Part shown: positions 45,901 through 59,998 of the stretch, piece by piece
Position numbering within the stretch: position 1 is the stretch's first letter
How the letters are laid out: the number at the start of each line of letters is the position of its first letter
Assembly: GCF_900324485.2 (NCBI RefSeq)
Contig: NW_022872881.1
Coordinates: 1-64,000, forward strand
Direction: 5' to 3'
Length of the DNA stretch: 64,000 bases
Source of the DNA: Mastacembelus armatus
Lineage: Eukaryota; Chordata; Actinopteri; Synbranchiformes; Mastacembelidae
Notes under the pieces: model-generated
Seen by the model: the letters and a program-made list of their open reading frames with translations, nothing else
What the model was told of the DNA's origin: nothing
Database searches by the model: none
Program-made: the position numbers and the translations under genes

Positions 45901-46758
45901 TACTGTGAAATGATGATGTTTGGCTGAGCTGCTCAGGACTCTCAGGTCTACACAACCTGTGACCACAAAGGTCAGGAACCACTGAAGCAAACCAGCTTTT
46001 TTCCTAAAAGAAGCTTGAGGAGATTAACGTGAGGCTCATTAGAAGAGTTCATGTGGACCTTGGCGGCGGGCAGCAGGACGTGCTGTGGGGCTTTCTCATC
46101 CGCAGCCAGCGGGTCCCTCTGACTCCTGTGGACGAGGTGAAAGGTCACAGCCTTTTTCTTCTCGATGAAGGCTTTCTTCTTCCGATGAGGCTGAAAGACA
46201 AACAGTGTCACGTGTCATCCAGTAAACTCCTGCACGGTCCTGTTTACATCCCTCTGGCTCAGTCAAAGTTGTTAGGAACCTCATTTTAAGAAGTTGAATG
46301 TGTTTTATAAGTGTACACAAAGTTTGAGGTACTTGTACTTCACTTGATTATTTATACTTTTTCTACTTCATACATCTACTCCACCACAACTCAAAGGCAC
46401 ATTTCTATTTCACTAATGTTTATTTGACATGTTTAGTTACTTTGCAGATTTGGATTCAAATACAACAAAACCCATTAGGATGTTTTATTATAGGTTTGAA
46501 CAAAACTACTTAGTAGTACAGAAAATAACTAGAGGTAGCTCCGTGTTTAGCAGGTTTACTATATAAACACATCAATAACACACACATTAACGTTATTTAG
46601 GAAGAGGAACTTGTACTTGTGGTCCATTGTGTTGTATTTTATGTCAAACTATGAATGTGTGCCTTTCTCTTCTAACACACTATTGATTTGTTCACGGCAC
46701 TGACGTTAGCCGCGGTGGCTAACACCGTTAGCTTAGCGCAGAAAAGTCCGCTCACCAT
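39947..46758 (-). CDS. ltv1: LTV1 ribosome biogenesis factor
   Basis: Cytoplasmic/nucleolar assembly factor of the 40S ribosomal subunit. Eleven coding exons in transcript order: 46756-46758 (ATG alone), 46059-46190, 45588-45791, 44882-44969, 44567-44699, 43903-44140, 43397-43524, 43158-43288, 42081-42133, 41391-41591 and 39947-40057. They sum to 474 codons (473 aa; human LTV1 is about 475). Hallmarks are PHRKKKAFIEKKKAVTFHLV at the start, FGVFFDDDYDYLQHLKE, very acidic central stretches, RSRFTEYSLTSSVMRRNEQL, SNKTGIPLDVLPARGLT and a basic coiled C-terminal tail. The exon 7 donor at 43396/43395 (GA|gtgggt) is chosen because it alone restores phase with exon 8. A (CA)n run lies in the last intron at 40062-40086. 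Confidence 0.95.
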
Positions 46759-48000
46759 GTTGTAACCGAACGTCTGGCTGGATTTTTCTACGGGTCGAGT
46801 TTAAACGTGTCCGGTCCTCCAGCTGTGGGCAGATGGTCACACAAATAACCGTCTACATCCACAAAGTGTCGTCGTTGTTTATCCACGTTGAGTCAGCCAC
46901 CATGCTGCTGCTGCCGCCATTACTGGAAAGTACCACTTCAGCCTGCAGGGGAGGGGGGGTTGAATTATACCAACACACTTTAATAGAAAATAAAATGTGT
47001 TAAATGTTTAAATGTTTGGATTTATGGTTTAAAATGTTCTACGATACGAATAACATCAATAGCACGTATGTTAAAATTATCATTAATTTTATTGTAGGAG
47101 CTGTGACCCCTCTTTATTAGGCACTGTTGGTACAGTCCAAAACGTCCTGAGGTGCATCAGCGCCACCTGCTGGTGTGGAGAAGATGCCGTCAGTGAAAAA
47201 CAAGTTAAATGTTTTTTAAAAAGCCCCAAAGTGAAATGGGAACAGTCCATGACAGCTTCTGCCTTCAGAGCCTGTAAAAGAGGAAAAACCACAGACCTTC
47301 TACATGTGTAGTCACTGTGGACGATACTTGACCTGAGCTGTTCTGACACAACGTTAGGTAAAGTACAAACACACATAATTAATTAATCATTTCTGAATTT
47401 CATTATTAAAGTTACCAGCAAATACAATGAGGTTTAACCTGAGAAAAGGAATTTCCACATTAATAAACTCTGGTGTCATTTACTTTAAACACTGATCATG
47501 TAAAATGATTTGGATCATGTTTTTCCAGATGTTTGTTTATATATGTGTGTGTTTCTGATCATTATGCATAAAGATTTGTCTATGTTACACAGGCTTATAT
47601 AACATAAAATTAAAAGTACCAGTCCCTCAAAACTGGACTAGTATGCACAGTACTTGAGTAAATGTGTCGTGTAGTCAAAGTTTCTCCACAAAGACAAAAG
47701 TTTTATTCCAAATTTATTTCCATTCGTGCAGAGAGTAGAGAAAATAAAACAATCCTTTGTCCAAAAGAATGAGTCAGTAACATTCAAAGTTTAACCCCCC
47801 ACCCCCATCACAAAACCTTCCTTCAGTGTCTCACATTTCTTGCTCCAAAATAATATTTCAAGTGAATAGATGACACATAAAACAAGAGAAAGAAAAAGCG
47901 TGCACATGTCATTATGGCCTGAATATTCAACCCCCTGAACTAAAACATCGTCCGCTGTGTTTTGCTCTGTTGGTGTCTTCTGTTTGATTTCAGCTTCCCC
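46759..48000. other. ltv1 5' flank and capn9 3' UTR
   Basis: 46759-46930 is GC-richer and contains the ltv1 5' UTR and promoter (minus strand). The capn9 3' UTR probably ends near a reverse-strand AATAAA at 47702-47707. No gene is seen between. Confidence 0.55.
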
Positions 48001-51000
48001 TCAGACATTCATGGACAACATCAGGAACTGTGCAGGGAAGAGAAGACAAGGAGCAGCTAAATCAACCTAAAGTCAAATCACTGACACGCTGCAGACGTGC
48101 TGTTGTGCAGCTCAGCTCCACAGTCACTATCATTTGTCCAAAATCACATTCTCACCAGCACCACACAGGCACGTCTTTGCATTTGCAACTCTTCATAGAC
48201 TCTGACTCAGTGCAGAAAGGTTGTTTTTCCAGGAGCACGAGAGAGGTAACAAGACTAGTTTATCAAATCCACATTGATTTTAGTTTGTTTTAAAGCAACT
48301 TGGTTCAATCTATGGATTTCAACCATTGCAGCAATATCTCTGACTCTTCTATTTGTTTTCTGTTGGATAATCTTTGCAAACATTCCACCACAAACACATG
48401 GACCTGGATAAATTCCACCCATCTGGCACGCCAGGTATAGTAAAACAAACACTTCAGAATTGTTTGCAGAGATTAAAGTTGCTCAGGTGTGGTGTAAAAG
48501 TGGTTTTACCTGCATCATGTTCATCCTCACACGGCCCCTCTTGAATTTGTCCAGAGCCTGGAAAGTTCCTGGATAAGACAGAGAGTTTCAGTCAACACAA
48601 AGTTCCACCAAACATAGAGGAGGCTTTTATTTTAACTTTGCTCTACGTACTGAACATGTTCTCCAGGCGAACGATGCAGGTGAGGTAGTCATCAAAGTCT
48701 ATTTCGTAGTTTTCGTCAGCAAACCTCAAGCCGATCAGCTGCAGGAGCTGGTTGTTGAGACGCATGCCTGCAGGAAAACAACGCAGCAGCAACACTCAAG
48801 ATTTACATCATTCCCCAAAACAGTGACTCTTATTTCTACAGGCTGCAACGCTGTTGCTGCAGCTGCTACTATCAGCCCTTACAGTATAACTTTCACTACC
48901 ACTCATAGAACATCGGCACAAAGAAAATATAATGCATTTACTAACACATTTGTATATGGGAATGGAGTACACAGTATTTCACAGAATATATTACAGATGG
49001 AGTACAATAGTACATAGTATAGTACAATATTTAGTGTATAATACACTGCATTCTCTTTGAGAAATGTGTCATTTGACACTAATTACAGTCTTTTACCGCT
49101 GCTTTCAACACATCTCATGGTCTTTGTTAGTGGACAGCATTTCCTCATTTGTCATAAAGACTCAGCAGAGTAAGCTCCATCCACTAAGGAAGACTGGGAG
49201 AGGTCACAAATCTTTATGTTTAATGACATCTTCATGTATGACCAACACACGTCTTTGTTCAAATGCTGTAAACAGTCTTCTAAGAAATGTCTGCCCACAG
49301 ATACAAAGTGACAGATGCAGATGAGACGAAAGTATTAAAGTAAACCTGTTAACTGGACTCTCACCTGCAGCACTGAGCACACTACGAAGCTCATAGGACG
49401 ACATCTTCCCTGATCGGTCGGTGTCAAAGGACAGGAAGAGCATCTGCAACAACACAGGTTCATTTTTAACAACCTGAACCGCAAAGAGCCGCCTGAGCTG
49501 AGTTACACAGAAAAATCATCACTCACGATCCACTTCTTCATCTTCTCCCAGAAGACCTTAAACTCATGGAACTCCAGCTTCCCTGTGTTGTCCACCTGGT
49601 TTCTACTGTCAAGGAAAAAGCTTCAAATAAAATTATGCTTTTTCAGAGCCTTAAACCCAACGTGTGCTTTAATGACAGGGTTTGTTTTAAATTGAACTAC
49701 ATAAACAACTAAAAACACTTGTGATGCATCCATTGTCAGTTCGTTAGGCACAGACAGCTAAAACAAAGTCAATCTAATCCAACAGTCCTACATTAAACTC
49801 CTCCTAATGAATATTATAATGTTCTGTTAGAGTGTTAATTCAATCAAATGACTCAAAACTGCTGAAAAGGTGTGCAAAATGACTAAATAATGCACAGGAG
49901 GCAGAAAAATTCTACAACAGACAAACGACAAGCAGTAATTTCTCTGTTTAACTACAGAAAGTTTCATGATATCCAGAGACAACTGAAGAGTGAACCTAAA
50001 GTGCTCATGTCATCAGGTAAATGTATCTGTGATCTGTATAATCTACAATATTAATAATACATCATTAGAGCCCAGAGGAACATGCTAAAGAATAAACAAA
50101 AGTGGTCCAAGAGATAACCCTTGTGGAACTCCATACGTGATCAAAACAAGATGAAAAATTACCACATTGATCCAAAATATCTATAAGGAGGCATATAAAT
50201 AACACAGACACACAGACTGACTAGCAAAATGTGCTGAATGATCATAAAGAGATGTAAAATGACCACAAAACAATGACAAATAGATGCAAAACACCCGTAA
50301 AGACTCACAAAGACACACAAAATAGGTGACTGTTTGTTATTTTATGTCTCTTTGAGTCTGGGGCTTTAATATGCATAGTTCTAAGTCTGACACAGGGGTT
50401 CCTAATAAACCGACTGGGTCCGACACAGGGGTTCCGAATAAACTGACTGGGTCCGACACAGGGGTTCCTATTAAACCGGAAATTGAGTCAGGCAGCTGAA
50501 AGGATACGTCCATGAGGTTGATGATACTGTGGCAGGTGCTGAGACTCAGGCCTTCAAATTTGATCTCTTTTCCTGAAAATAAATGATTAAAACATCAAGC
50601 AGTAGAATTACTACATACAACAACACTGCATGGACACTCAGTTACAACACTGTAGATAAGAGAGAAAAAACTATATATTGTGCAATAGATTACAGATGCC
50701 ATAAGCTGTATTTTGGAACCAAATGTCAATTTGATGGATGCTTAATTTTTTCTTCTGCATGAAGTTGGAAGTTTTTGTATAAAAGTAAATCAGCTTTTCT
50801 GTTTTGTTTTTCATTTATTTTACATCCTTGGTAAACACCAAAAAGCACAGAAGATAAAGAAAAGCCAAAGTTATTGATGCATTAACTGATCTAAGAACAA
50901 TGAAAACATGATTTGTTGTAATTCATTTTAAAAGCTTCACACATTTAATCCTGTTGACTACCAGGGTTATTCTTTGTAATATTTCACTCTTTATAATTAT

Positions 51001-54000
51001 CCATCCTTGATTTAATGCCACATTAATAGTGTTAGAACAGCTGAGGTGTTATGTTTACATCTGATCATCACATTAGGTTATGCCTGACGCAATGCCAACT
51101 GTATTTCTGAATATGTAAGACCATATACTCGAGGATTGTAAACCTCTACAGTAAATTTTTACACTAAAAGCCAGTGGGTAAGATTTGGAGGGATAGCTGC
51201 TGTTTGTCTGATATCAGAGCCCAGTGGAAGACACTAAGGATTAAACAGAAGAGGTACAAGAAAGGATCCCTGTGGAACTCCATACATGTCAAAATTACAA
51301 GTTGATGTTCATTTTTGATACAGCATCTGCAAAACGGTTTTAGACAAAGACATTTCACAACAATTAAACTAAAAACAGAGAAAAAAGGAATGGAACAAAA
51401 CTTACGTCGGCTGAGGACGCCATTCAGCATCTGCTGAAGCTCATTGACAGAGATGGCCTCATCCTGTAGACACGGCAACATTTACATTCAGAAATATTCA
51501 TGGAAAATACAGTAATTACATAATAATGGTCATTTTCACACATGAGCTTTTCGACATTAGGTTAACAAGACAGTGTCTGAGCAGATAAAACTCCTGAAGC
51601 CCAGGTGGTACATACTGTCTAACACTGGACTGATAGTATTAAACAGCTGTTTTCTTACATCACCAGCCAGCTGATCGAATAGTCTCCTCAGGCCTTTCTC
51701 CTCACTGGACTCCTCCTCTGGAGCGCTGGGCATGGGCGGCTGGTGGAGACAACACAGCATGAGTACAAGCAGACCGGACTGGTTGATCAGCTGAATGGGT
51801 GATTGATTGTCAATGTCTGGGAGATCAACTTACAGCTGGGAGGTCAGCGTCAACCTTGCTCCCCATCTCCCTGTGAAGTCACAAGTTGTCAAAGAAAAGT
51901 TAGTAACTGCAGATACTTTGTGCCCACATTTCTTATTTTTTAAAGTCATGTTTCATTTTTAATTCATTACTTTATTCTGTGTTACCCCAAAAACTGTATC
52001 ATGCAGTCAGAGCCCTACACTGTTTCTGGGCTACAGCCAGATGTTGCCGAGGCAGGCTGTAGCTGTGACTGCAGCTTCGGTCATGCATGTAATTGTTATA
52101 ATTCTGGCTGTAACACATTTGTTTCTGATGGTGAAAAAAGAGCTAGATAGAAACTACATGACACATATATAGTAACTCAGAATTCATTGTGAGGGAAAAT
52201 ACCCAGCATGAAACTGTGGAGGTTCTATAAAGGTGCATTATTTTAAATTCTCAAATAGCACTGACTCTTTGTTTCCCCATCTGTGCTTTGTTGTTCCATG
52301 TCATAAACTCTACCAGATGCCTGAACACTCACAGAGCTCCAGCTTTCTTCTCTGAGAAGATGCGGATGAGGAAGTCAGCTTCGTGGTGGGGCTGGAAGGT
52401 GGTCGGGACCAGCAGGTATTTCCCAGGAGGCAGAGTAAAACGCTCCGACACCTCTCGCATGTTAATGTAGGTCTTGCTGCGAGCCGTAGATGGGTTGTAA
52501 CGGAAGAAATCCTTCCCGAGATGATCTTCTTCTTCTGGAGCCTGAACAGACAGAAACGGAGAGAAAAGCCGATCAAATTAGCTGATTCTAACTAAAGAAA
52601 ACATTATTATTATTAACATGTCAGCACACATATGAGGCAAAATGATTAGTGAAAGCAGGTGTGGAGTTTGTGAACTTATGAAATGTAGATGGTGAAATTT
52701 CTATTTCCACTGGACCTCTCATCCTCATTTGTTTCAAACTCTACTACTCCATCTGACATACATGTTTTTGGACTGTGGGAGGAAACCAGAGTACCTGGAG
52801 AAAACCCACGCAAGCACAGGGAGAACATGCAAACTCCACACAGAAAGGCCCCTGATGGGTTTCAAACCAGGAACCTTCTGGCTGTGAGGCAACAGTGCTA
52901 ACCACTCATCCACCATGTTGCCCAGCTTCATAAACCATTTATGATAATATGCTGATGAATAAGTTTGTTTTTGCAAACTGTTTCAAATAAAGTTTTTTTG
53001 GACCCACTGCTATAATTTGAACATACTTGCATATATGCAATATCCACTTTTATGCTGATGACACCATGTTGTATGTCACAATGACATACATATTTAAAAT
53101 ATGCATATATTTGGCACAAAAGTATAATAACACCAAAATAAAGATTTCTTGTACAGTTTCAGAAAAGTGTGAGACGATTAAAAGATAAACGGTTCAAGCA
53201 GGAGTCTGAAGCTCAAATGTGTTTGGATATTTTCTGACCTTATACACTGCGAAGCCGATGGTCTCCAGGTCCAGGCCTTCCTTCCTCAGCTTTCGTCTGT
53301 TCTTCTGCATGAGAGCGATCACTACGCTGCACACATCGTCATCGTCGTCAGTGTCCTCCAGCTGCAGCTTGAACTGCGGGTTCGTCCAAAACGTGTCTGC
53401 AGATTAAAGAGGTATAGTGTTAGAGAGCGGTTTGGGATTTAAACACCAAGTGAAATAAAATAAACATTTTTCTGGCCCTTATCCAGAGTCAGGATTTAAT
53501 GGCAGCAGGTTCACCAGGGTAGTCCAGATGTTCCCACAGCAGTATTTTCCAGGTGCCCCTGTCCTACTGGGGGTCCTCAAGGCATCCCCAAGCCAGATGC
53601 AATGTGTTCTGGGTCTGCCCTGGAGCCTCCTACTAGTTGGATGTGCCCAGAAAACCTCCAATGGTAAGTGCCCAGGAAGCAAATGGCCAAACCACCTCAA
53701 ATTTCCTTTCAACATGAAGCAGCAGCAGCTCTACTCTGAGCCCTCTAGAAGTCCAAACGTCTCACCGTATGAAGGAAACTCATCTCGGCTGTTTGAATTC
53801 ACAGTCTCATTCTTTCAGCCATTACGCAAATCTCATGAACACAGGTGAGGACTGGATGTAGATGAACTGGTTTTTGTTTTGTCTTCTGGTTCAGTTACCT
53901 CTTAAAATACTGTCAGTAAACCCATTCAGCAGCACAGGTGAATTTATGGATAAACTCTATAAACATGCCTTATACTGTGTTGAGCGGTAAGCAAAATGTT

Positions 54001-57000
54001 TATTCCTACCAATGTAGTTCCTGCAGCCTCCAGCAGTCGAGCCTCGGATCCAGTTTCCCTCAAACATGCTGACTTCCCACTGGTGCTTTACATCGTCGGT
54101 CAGGGAGTCAGCGGTCATGTTGCAGATCTCCACCTTGTCATAGTTCCTCTTGAAGTCCTCGAACTGCATCCTGGAGTCACAAAAACCATCATCTTCAAAT
54201 TTAATACCATCATCATGTCAAGTCCGGTAGCTTTTATTTGGCGTTTCAGCCGTGCACAGTAAACACAGTGTATAGTGAAACAAAACAGGTGGTGCAACAT
54301 AAAGATCTTCACTCAGAACTGAAGATCACACACATCTAATAGCTGACTGATAATTAACTCAAAGCTCTGTAACAATAAAAAGCCTCAGAAAGTGGACGAG
54401 TACATATAGTCCACTAAAGATGAACTGCGTATCACGTAGTAATACAAGACATTTCTAATAGATGACACGCTGCTTGCAGCCATAACACACAACAGTAATT
54501 GACATATTTACACAGTTTGTTTGGTCAGACAGCAGCTAGAACACTGTTCTGCCTAAGGATCCACTGGGACAGTTATTATACAGCAGAACAGTCAGGAGTG
54601 GGCACAATTAAAAACACAAATAAGATAAAAAAGAAGCTGAATGAAAGAGAGTTCAGTTTTGTCAATGTCAGAGGGCAGCAAAATAAATTTGAATTGTGTT
54701 TATTAGGTCATATTGGCAAAATGCATTTTGCAAACTCAGACAATTCAGTGTTTTGTAGATTTGGCAAAGTAAGTTATGACAAAACAGCTAGCAGCCAGTC
54801 TTCAGTCTAAGGCCCATCACTGTTCCCAACAGGACTGATATTTATTAGTGAGAGAAACTGACAGCTAAAAACTGTTAAGCACAAAAGTCCTTATGGCTTT
54901 TTCTCCATCTGTGTCTTTGCATGAAAGGTTTGTGCATTTTATTTTTTATTTACCCTTATTTGTCTTATTTATTCCAGGACCTCCAAAACAAACACACAAT
55001 CGCAAAGTTAAATGAACTTAATCTGTAAATCCAAAGAAATGGACTCACCAGAATTCACCGTCGTCTGTTGAATTCTGCTGGAGGCGAATCTGTTCAGATT
55101 TGTCGATGTAGTTCCACTCTCTGGAGCTGAGACAGAAAATACGACTGTTTGTTAGGAGTGAAATTAAAATACATACAAGTACAGTGAGACACAAACTGCT
55201 AGAACATATTATAGAGACGTTTATTTCGTGTGTCTCTCTCAGTCCTGCTGTCTCACATAAAGGAGCATAATGTCCAACATAAACTATGTTTTTTGAACAT
55301 TGGTCTTTATTCTTACTTGTCACTCCAGGGGCCATTCCACTCAACCTGCCCCCAGGGGTTTCTGATTCGGATCAGCTGGACCGTCTGACCTCTATAATTC
55401 ACCTGGGAATCAGAGAAAATTGAATTTCTTTGTTAATTATTCTATCATCCTGAAATATGGCTCTGTTTCCCTGCTTCAGTACGTAACTCATTTATGTTTT
55501 ACTTCATTTTCATTTCAGGGCTTCTCTTCAGGAGCCTTCAGGTCCAAGATGAAAAGCAGAAAACATCAGTTGAACAGAAACAAACAGTCTCACCTCCTCC
55601 ATGCCTGTGATGGAGTATGCATGTCCCTTCACCAGGCCGGTGGTCGTCTTGGCTTCAGACTCTGCAGAGCTGGTGATCTGGAGAAAACCAGAAAAGCGTT
55701 TGAGCTGGGCTGACGTACCATATGAGGAGTGAAAGACAAAAACAATAATTAAACATTATGTTCTAACTAAGAGTGTTTTCTTTGGGGTTAGGTCTTTACA
55801 TCAATAGAGCATCCCATCATGGAGCCTCTGTCCAGGGCCTTCTTCATGATGGAGAACAGGTTCCCTGGAGCGTTCTTGGTCTCGTACATTTCCCCCACAC
55901 CGCCAGTGAAATCCTCCATGGCCTCCATTGTGCTGCCGCCCTTCAGCGCCTCGTAGCTGCCGTTTAGTCTACAACACACAGGACAACGTGTCACTGTAGT
56001 TAACACAGAAAACAAAGCCAACGTTAACGTTTTAAGGTGTTTTTTCTGCTTAGGGAGAGAATCCTGATCCTTTTGGTGACCTCCTGATCCTCCCTGTAGA
56101 CCCTCAGATCAACACACACAGAACCCTCAGAGGTCCGGAGAGCTCAGGACAAAAATAAAGCAGTGGAAGCGTTCTTACTTGGCGTAGGCCTTCTCCATCA
56201 GGGCGCTCCAGAACTCGTTGTAGGATGCAGAGTGAAGCATGATGAGTTTGTTTCTCACCGTTGGCAGCCTGTCATCCACCACCACCTCCAGCCATCTGTT
56301 GTGCTGCCAGAACTGAGGAAACAGAGAACGTGTCACATAAAACACAACACAAGTCCAGACCTAAGCCAGGCGTCGACACGAGTCTGCACAGCCCCCACTG
56401 TTGGAGAGGAAGAACCATGTGTGCCAGGTCAGCGGCGTGGCTCCCTGCTGTGTCTTTAATAGTCTTTGGATAACAATGGAGGTCTTCGGACAGACCGACA
56501 AGCTGAACCAGGTTCTGGATGGGATTTGGACTCAGTAACACACACACATAGAATCACCTGTGTCTTTTAAAGGATTTTTAACCACCGACTATGTTTCAGC
56601 GACTTGCTGATACAGACGCTGTAGTTATTCTCTCTGTGTCTGTCCTTCCTCACAGAGACTGAAGAGTCAGGAAAAGCTAAAAAAGATCAGAGTCAGAGAA
56701 GCTTAAGAAAACAAACCAACGCTGCTCGTACCTGGAAGTGAAAGATGCCAGCGTATCTGTGGTCAAACTCCTGGTCTGGAGGCACAACTCGGGCCATGGT
56801 TTCAGGCTTGAGGGTCAGGGATGCGATGGCTGCCAGGAGCCAGCAGTCCCCTGTGGTGACAAACAGGTGCATCATGGGTAAATGAGTAAGATTTGTGCAC
56901 AGGAAGAGTCAAAATGATTCATGCAGATCACTTGCGGACCAACCGAGCTGTCCTTGACAAATGTCTGTCCTGTCTGCGCCGCCGACGATAAACTTCGGGT

Positions 57001-58234
57001 CGCTGCAGATCTCCTGTGGGAGAGAAGAGGAACAGGTTGGATTTTTAAAAAATGACAGGTGAGACATGACACTGGTGCCTAAACAACAGGTGAAGGTGAC
57101 ACATGCCTTTAATAGGTGTGTTCACATTCCAGCCATATTAATCAACCTGAAATCTCAGTCACTGGAGCTCAAAAACTACAACAGAGGCAGCTGAAACATC
57201 CACTCAGAAGAAACGCCCAAGGGAGAAATGTGGACTAATCACAACCAGTGTGATGCTGGTGGGTTTTCTAGTTTACTCAAACCAGGTCGGTGCTGCAGGT
57301 GCAGTATGTTAACAGGTAGAGCTGCTGAAACCAGCTAATTAACAGGCAAAAACATCACGTATAAGATTTCTCAAAAAAATAAAATCATCCAGGAACAACT
57401 TCATCTAAAGCTGATCAGCTAAAATCCAACCAGACCAAAACTCTGGGTGTGATTTGCGAGTCGCTGCCGACTGTGGTAAAGTTTGCACAGACAGAAGAAA
57501 CTGCCCCTGCTCTTGGTTCTATTTACACTGTTTCCTTGTAGAACTGGTTTTGCAGCTACAGCTGAATAAATACAAAATTTTTTTGTTTGTGCTAAAACCA
57601 ACTTGAAATAAAACTATCACGTCGGTTATTACTGATTCTCTGTCCATGAACGCTGCCAGGACTCACTCAGGTCAGTGCCACAAACAGGTTTGATGACGAC
57701 AGCTTGTTGGTTTTCATTCATTCAGGTTTGTACTGAACCAGAGGTTTGACTTTTTAAAGCCAGTCAGAGTGAACATGACCAGTTTCACTGAAAACTACCA
57801 CAATATAAAACCACACGTTGACCCATTAGATGAGCAGTCCAGCTAGAAACCACAGGACGTCATTTATTTAATGTTTTAAATCTCAATTTAAGGCATCAGC
57901 TGTGAGAGTTAAGAGATTTCAGGACCCCTTCAGGGTTTAAGTGGAGGCAGGTTGAAACATCTGGGCACTTTCTAGCACAGTTTCTTCAATCTGGGTCAGC
58001 CAAACCACCTGAAACTAGAAATCCTAAATCTAAAACGTGCCTACGTACCTTAGGCCTCTTCCATTCAACATTGACAGGAACACTCTCACTGAAAAACAGT
58101 GAGGAGTCTTTGGCAGGAAAGTCTGGATCCTCAAACAGGACCCCCTTCTGCAGACATTCCCTCCTCAGCTGTTCGAACGACTTCCCATCTGACTGCGTGA
58201 TCTCGGCCTGGATCGGGCTGGACTGGAGAGGCAT
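48001..58234 (-). CDS. capn9: Calpain-9
   Basis: Calcium-dependent cytosolic cysteine protease, digestive-tract calpain of vertebrates. Twenty exons in transcript order: 58049-58234, 56944-57013, 56732-56850, 56179-56312, 55800-55968, 55594-55677, 55317-55402, 55049-55126, 54010-54170, 53239-53396, 52333-52541, 51834-51870, 51659-51739, 51406-51463, 50508-50572, 49527-49595, 49365-49443, 48651-48767, 48510-48568 and 48001-48027. The sum is 2046 bases, 681 residues (human 690). The protease core has the triad: Cys in [15 protein letters not shown], His in KGHAYSITG and Asn in [13 protein letters not shown]2-like domain (WTNPQFKL onward) and a penta-EF-hand domain follow ([23 protein letters not shown]). 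The tail is FLMLSMNV. The N terminus ([29 protein letters not shown]) fits CAPN9 better than CAPN1, 2, 3 or 8. For exon 16 an acceptor after aaaccag is needed; the one ten bases earlier would put a stop in frame. Confidence 0.93.
50100..50160 (-). mobile_element. LINE reverse-transcriptase fragment in capn9 intron 15
   Basis: Reverse complement of 50113-50147 reads [11 protein letters not shown], the conserved GVPQGSxLGP motif of non-LTR reverse transcriptases. Flanks are too decayed to delimit. The same motif recurs at about 62165-62200 in the duplicated copy. Confidence 0.6.
50385..50480. repeat. 36-bp tandem repeat (about 2.7 copies) in capn9 intron 15
   Basis: Unit gacacaggggttcctaataa followed by accgactgggtcc, present three times with small changes just downstream of exon 15 (minus strand). 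The duplicate at 62435-62505 has about two copies. Confidence 0.8.
51180..51310 (-). mobile_element. LINE reverse-transcriptase fragment in capn9 intron 14
   Basis: Reverse complement near 51255-51290 reads [11 protein letters not shown], again the GVPQG motif. It is probably from the same family as the fragments at 50100 and 15950. Boundaries are approximate. Confidence 0.6.
52735..52925. repeat. Common fish interspersed repeat in capn9 intron 10
   Basis: Contains tttttggactgtgggaggaa, then acccacgcaagcacagggag, aacatgcaaactccacacag, and ends 'gtgctaaccactcatccacc'. Typical ubiquitous teleost element, related to 16930-17145. Confidence 0.8.
53470..53795 (-). mobile_element. LINE ORF2 3' fragment in capn9 intron 9
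   Basis: Reverse-strand translation gives [19 protein letters not shown], then GRPRTHC and [10 protein letters not shown]. This is the familiar RWFGHxxRMP...GRPRxxW ending of many non-LTR retrotransposon ORF2 proteins. It is degenerate. Confidence 0.65.
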
Positions 58235-59998
58235 CTTCTTCTTGGGGAAGAAGCTCGGGAGAGCGGAGCAGAAGGAGCCGTGAGGTGAAGTGTGATGCCC
58301 TGAGCTGCCTGCTGTGTGTCTGATGCAAAGACGAGCCTGTCAGGTCGGTAGGGCTGAAACGTACACACCCTCCAGACAGAAACTGGTTTATCCTCCTGTG
58401 GCGGTGAACCTCGCCCCTGCAGACTCTCCTCTTATTATCGCTCTCCTCTTTGGGCTCGGCTTCATTCCTCACAGTTCAGCAACATATAGTTAAATAGCTA
58501 GAAGTGTCATTTAAATTCAGTATCTGGGCCTAAAGGACCACATAGTGTCGTCGTTTTAAAATGGGACACATAAAATCGTATCTGCGCTCAGTGTGTGGTG
58601 AACCACAAACCACTTGTCCCCAATTATCTGAGAATTAATTTAGAGCGTATCAATTCCTGCCAGTCCATGCAGCGATTTCTTGCCTGCCTCAGGTAGATAA
58701 CGTTTAATGCAGTAATTTCCTTTTGTTGGTTTCTCTGTTCTGTTGACTTTAATCTAATCAGAGCAGTAACTAGGACCAGTTTTACCATGGAAGACTAATG
58801 TTTACACATCATAAAAACAGTCTACATGACCTCTCATCGGGTGAACCGTTCACCTGGAAACTACAGTTCACTACATTCAACTTGTCCAATCTGAACCTAA
58901 GGCAGAAATCCTTCTGGTCTAAAGAGAACACAGTCTGAGACACTTGGACATATTGTTAGGAGCTTGTGCACTTTCCTGGTTTTTACCACCAGCTGTCAAA
59001 GGAGCTTTATGGTTATGTAATGGAAGCATGTCACAAGCAGGTACTGAACTGAGAACAGGGTCCTGAAGCCCTTTCTGCACTACGAGAAATCTTTGATTCT
59101 GGCACCTGATGCTGAGGAGAGCTGAGCCCAGCAGCTCTGGACGAGGTTTAAGTTAAAGTTTCATGTGAATGTAAATTACAAACAAAATCTGGACAAAAGA
59201 AAATGAGCAGATATTTATTTACCTGGGAGGACGATATGTGATGCAGTGGTTCGGTCTTTGCATCCGATTGCTCCGATTTCCTCCCACAGTCCAAAAACAA
59301 GCAGGCTGGGTCACAAAAACACAGGTGTCAATGTTTTCAGCCTTTGGGTGTCACTCAGGACCCCCAGCACACGCCTAGAGGTGGAGGCGTCCTCCACCCC
59401 AAACTCTCCTGCCACCTCCTAGACGGGGACGGACAAAAGACCAGGACGGACTTTTCATGATACTCAATGACAAAACAAAAAAGGAGCTGAGTGAAACATT
59501 AGTTCAAATATATTCTGTTATTTATTTTGTCTTAGAGTACAACAGTTTACTGACAAACACAGAGGAAACTGGCTGAAAGTATAAATGAAATACAAACAAA
59601 AAAACTTTCATATGAAAATGCAGGGAAACCAAATCACTTTCATTTACATTTGAATCGCTCTGTAAGCACAACCTGGAGGGTTCCATGTTACAAAAATACT
59701 GAATCTTTTTAAGCATTGCACAGTTACTGACAGAACAGCTTGAAAAATACAGACTTTCGATTCTTAGAAAGTCCTCAGCAAGACTATTACACCGCTAACT
59801 CAAATACCTACAGCAGGCTCACGCAGGAAAAACCAACCCGCTGTTCTGGGGTTTTAAATTTCACTCTGTAGCTTCTGTTTTTAAAGAATGAGACTTCCTG
59901 ATTTACAAAAAAAATATTCTTTGCTTCTTGTCTAAGACTGGCGACATCATCAATCTAACACCCGGAACCATTCAGGCTCAAAAACCCGACGGCCGTGG
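58235..59998. other. capn9 promoter region and taf5l 3' UTR
   Basis: The genes lie head-to-tail on the minus strand. A reverse-strand AATAAA at 59521-59526 probably ends taf5l. 59230-59310 carries a fragment of a common fish repeat. 58214-59998 is the better-polished partner of 1-1743. Confidence 0.55.
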
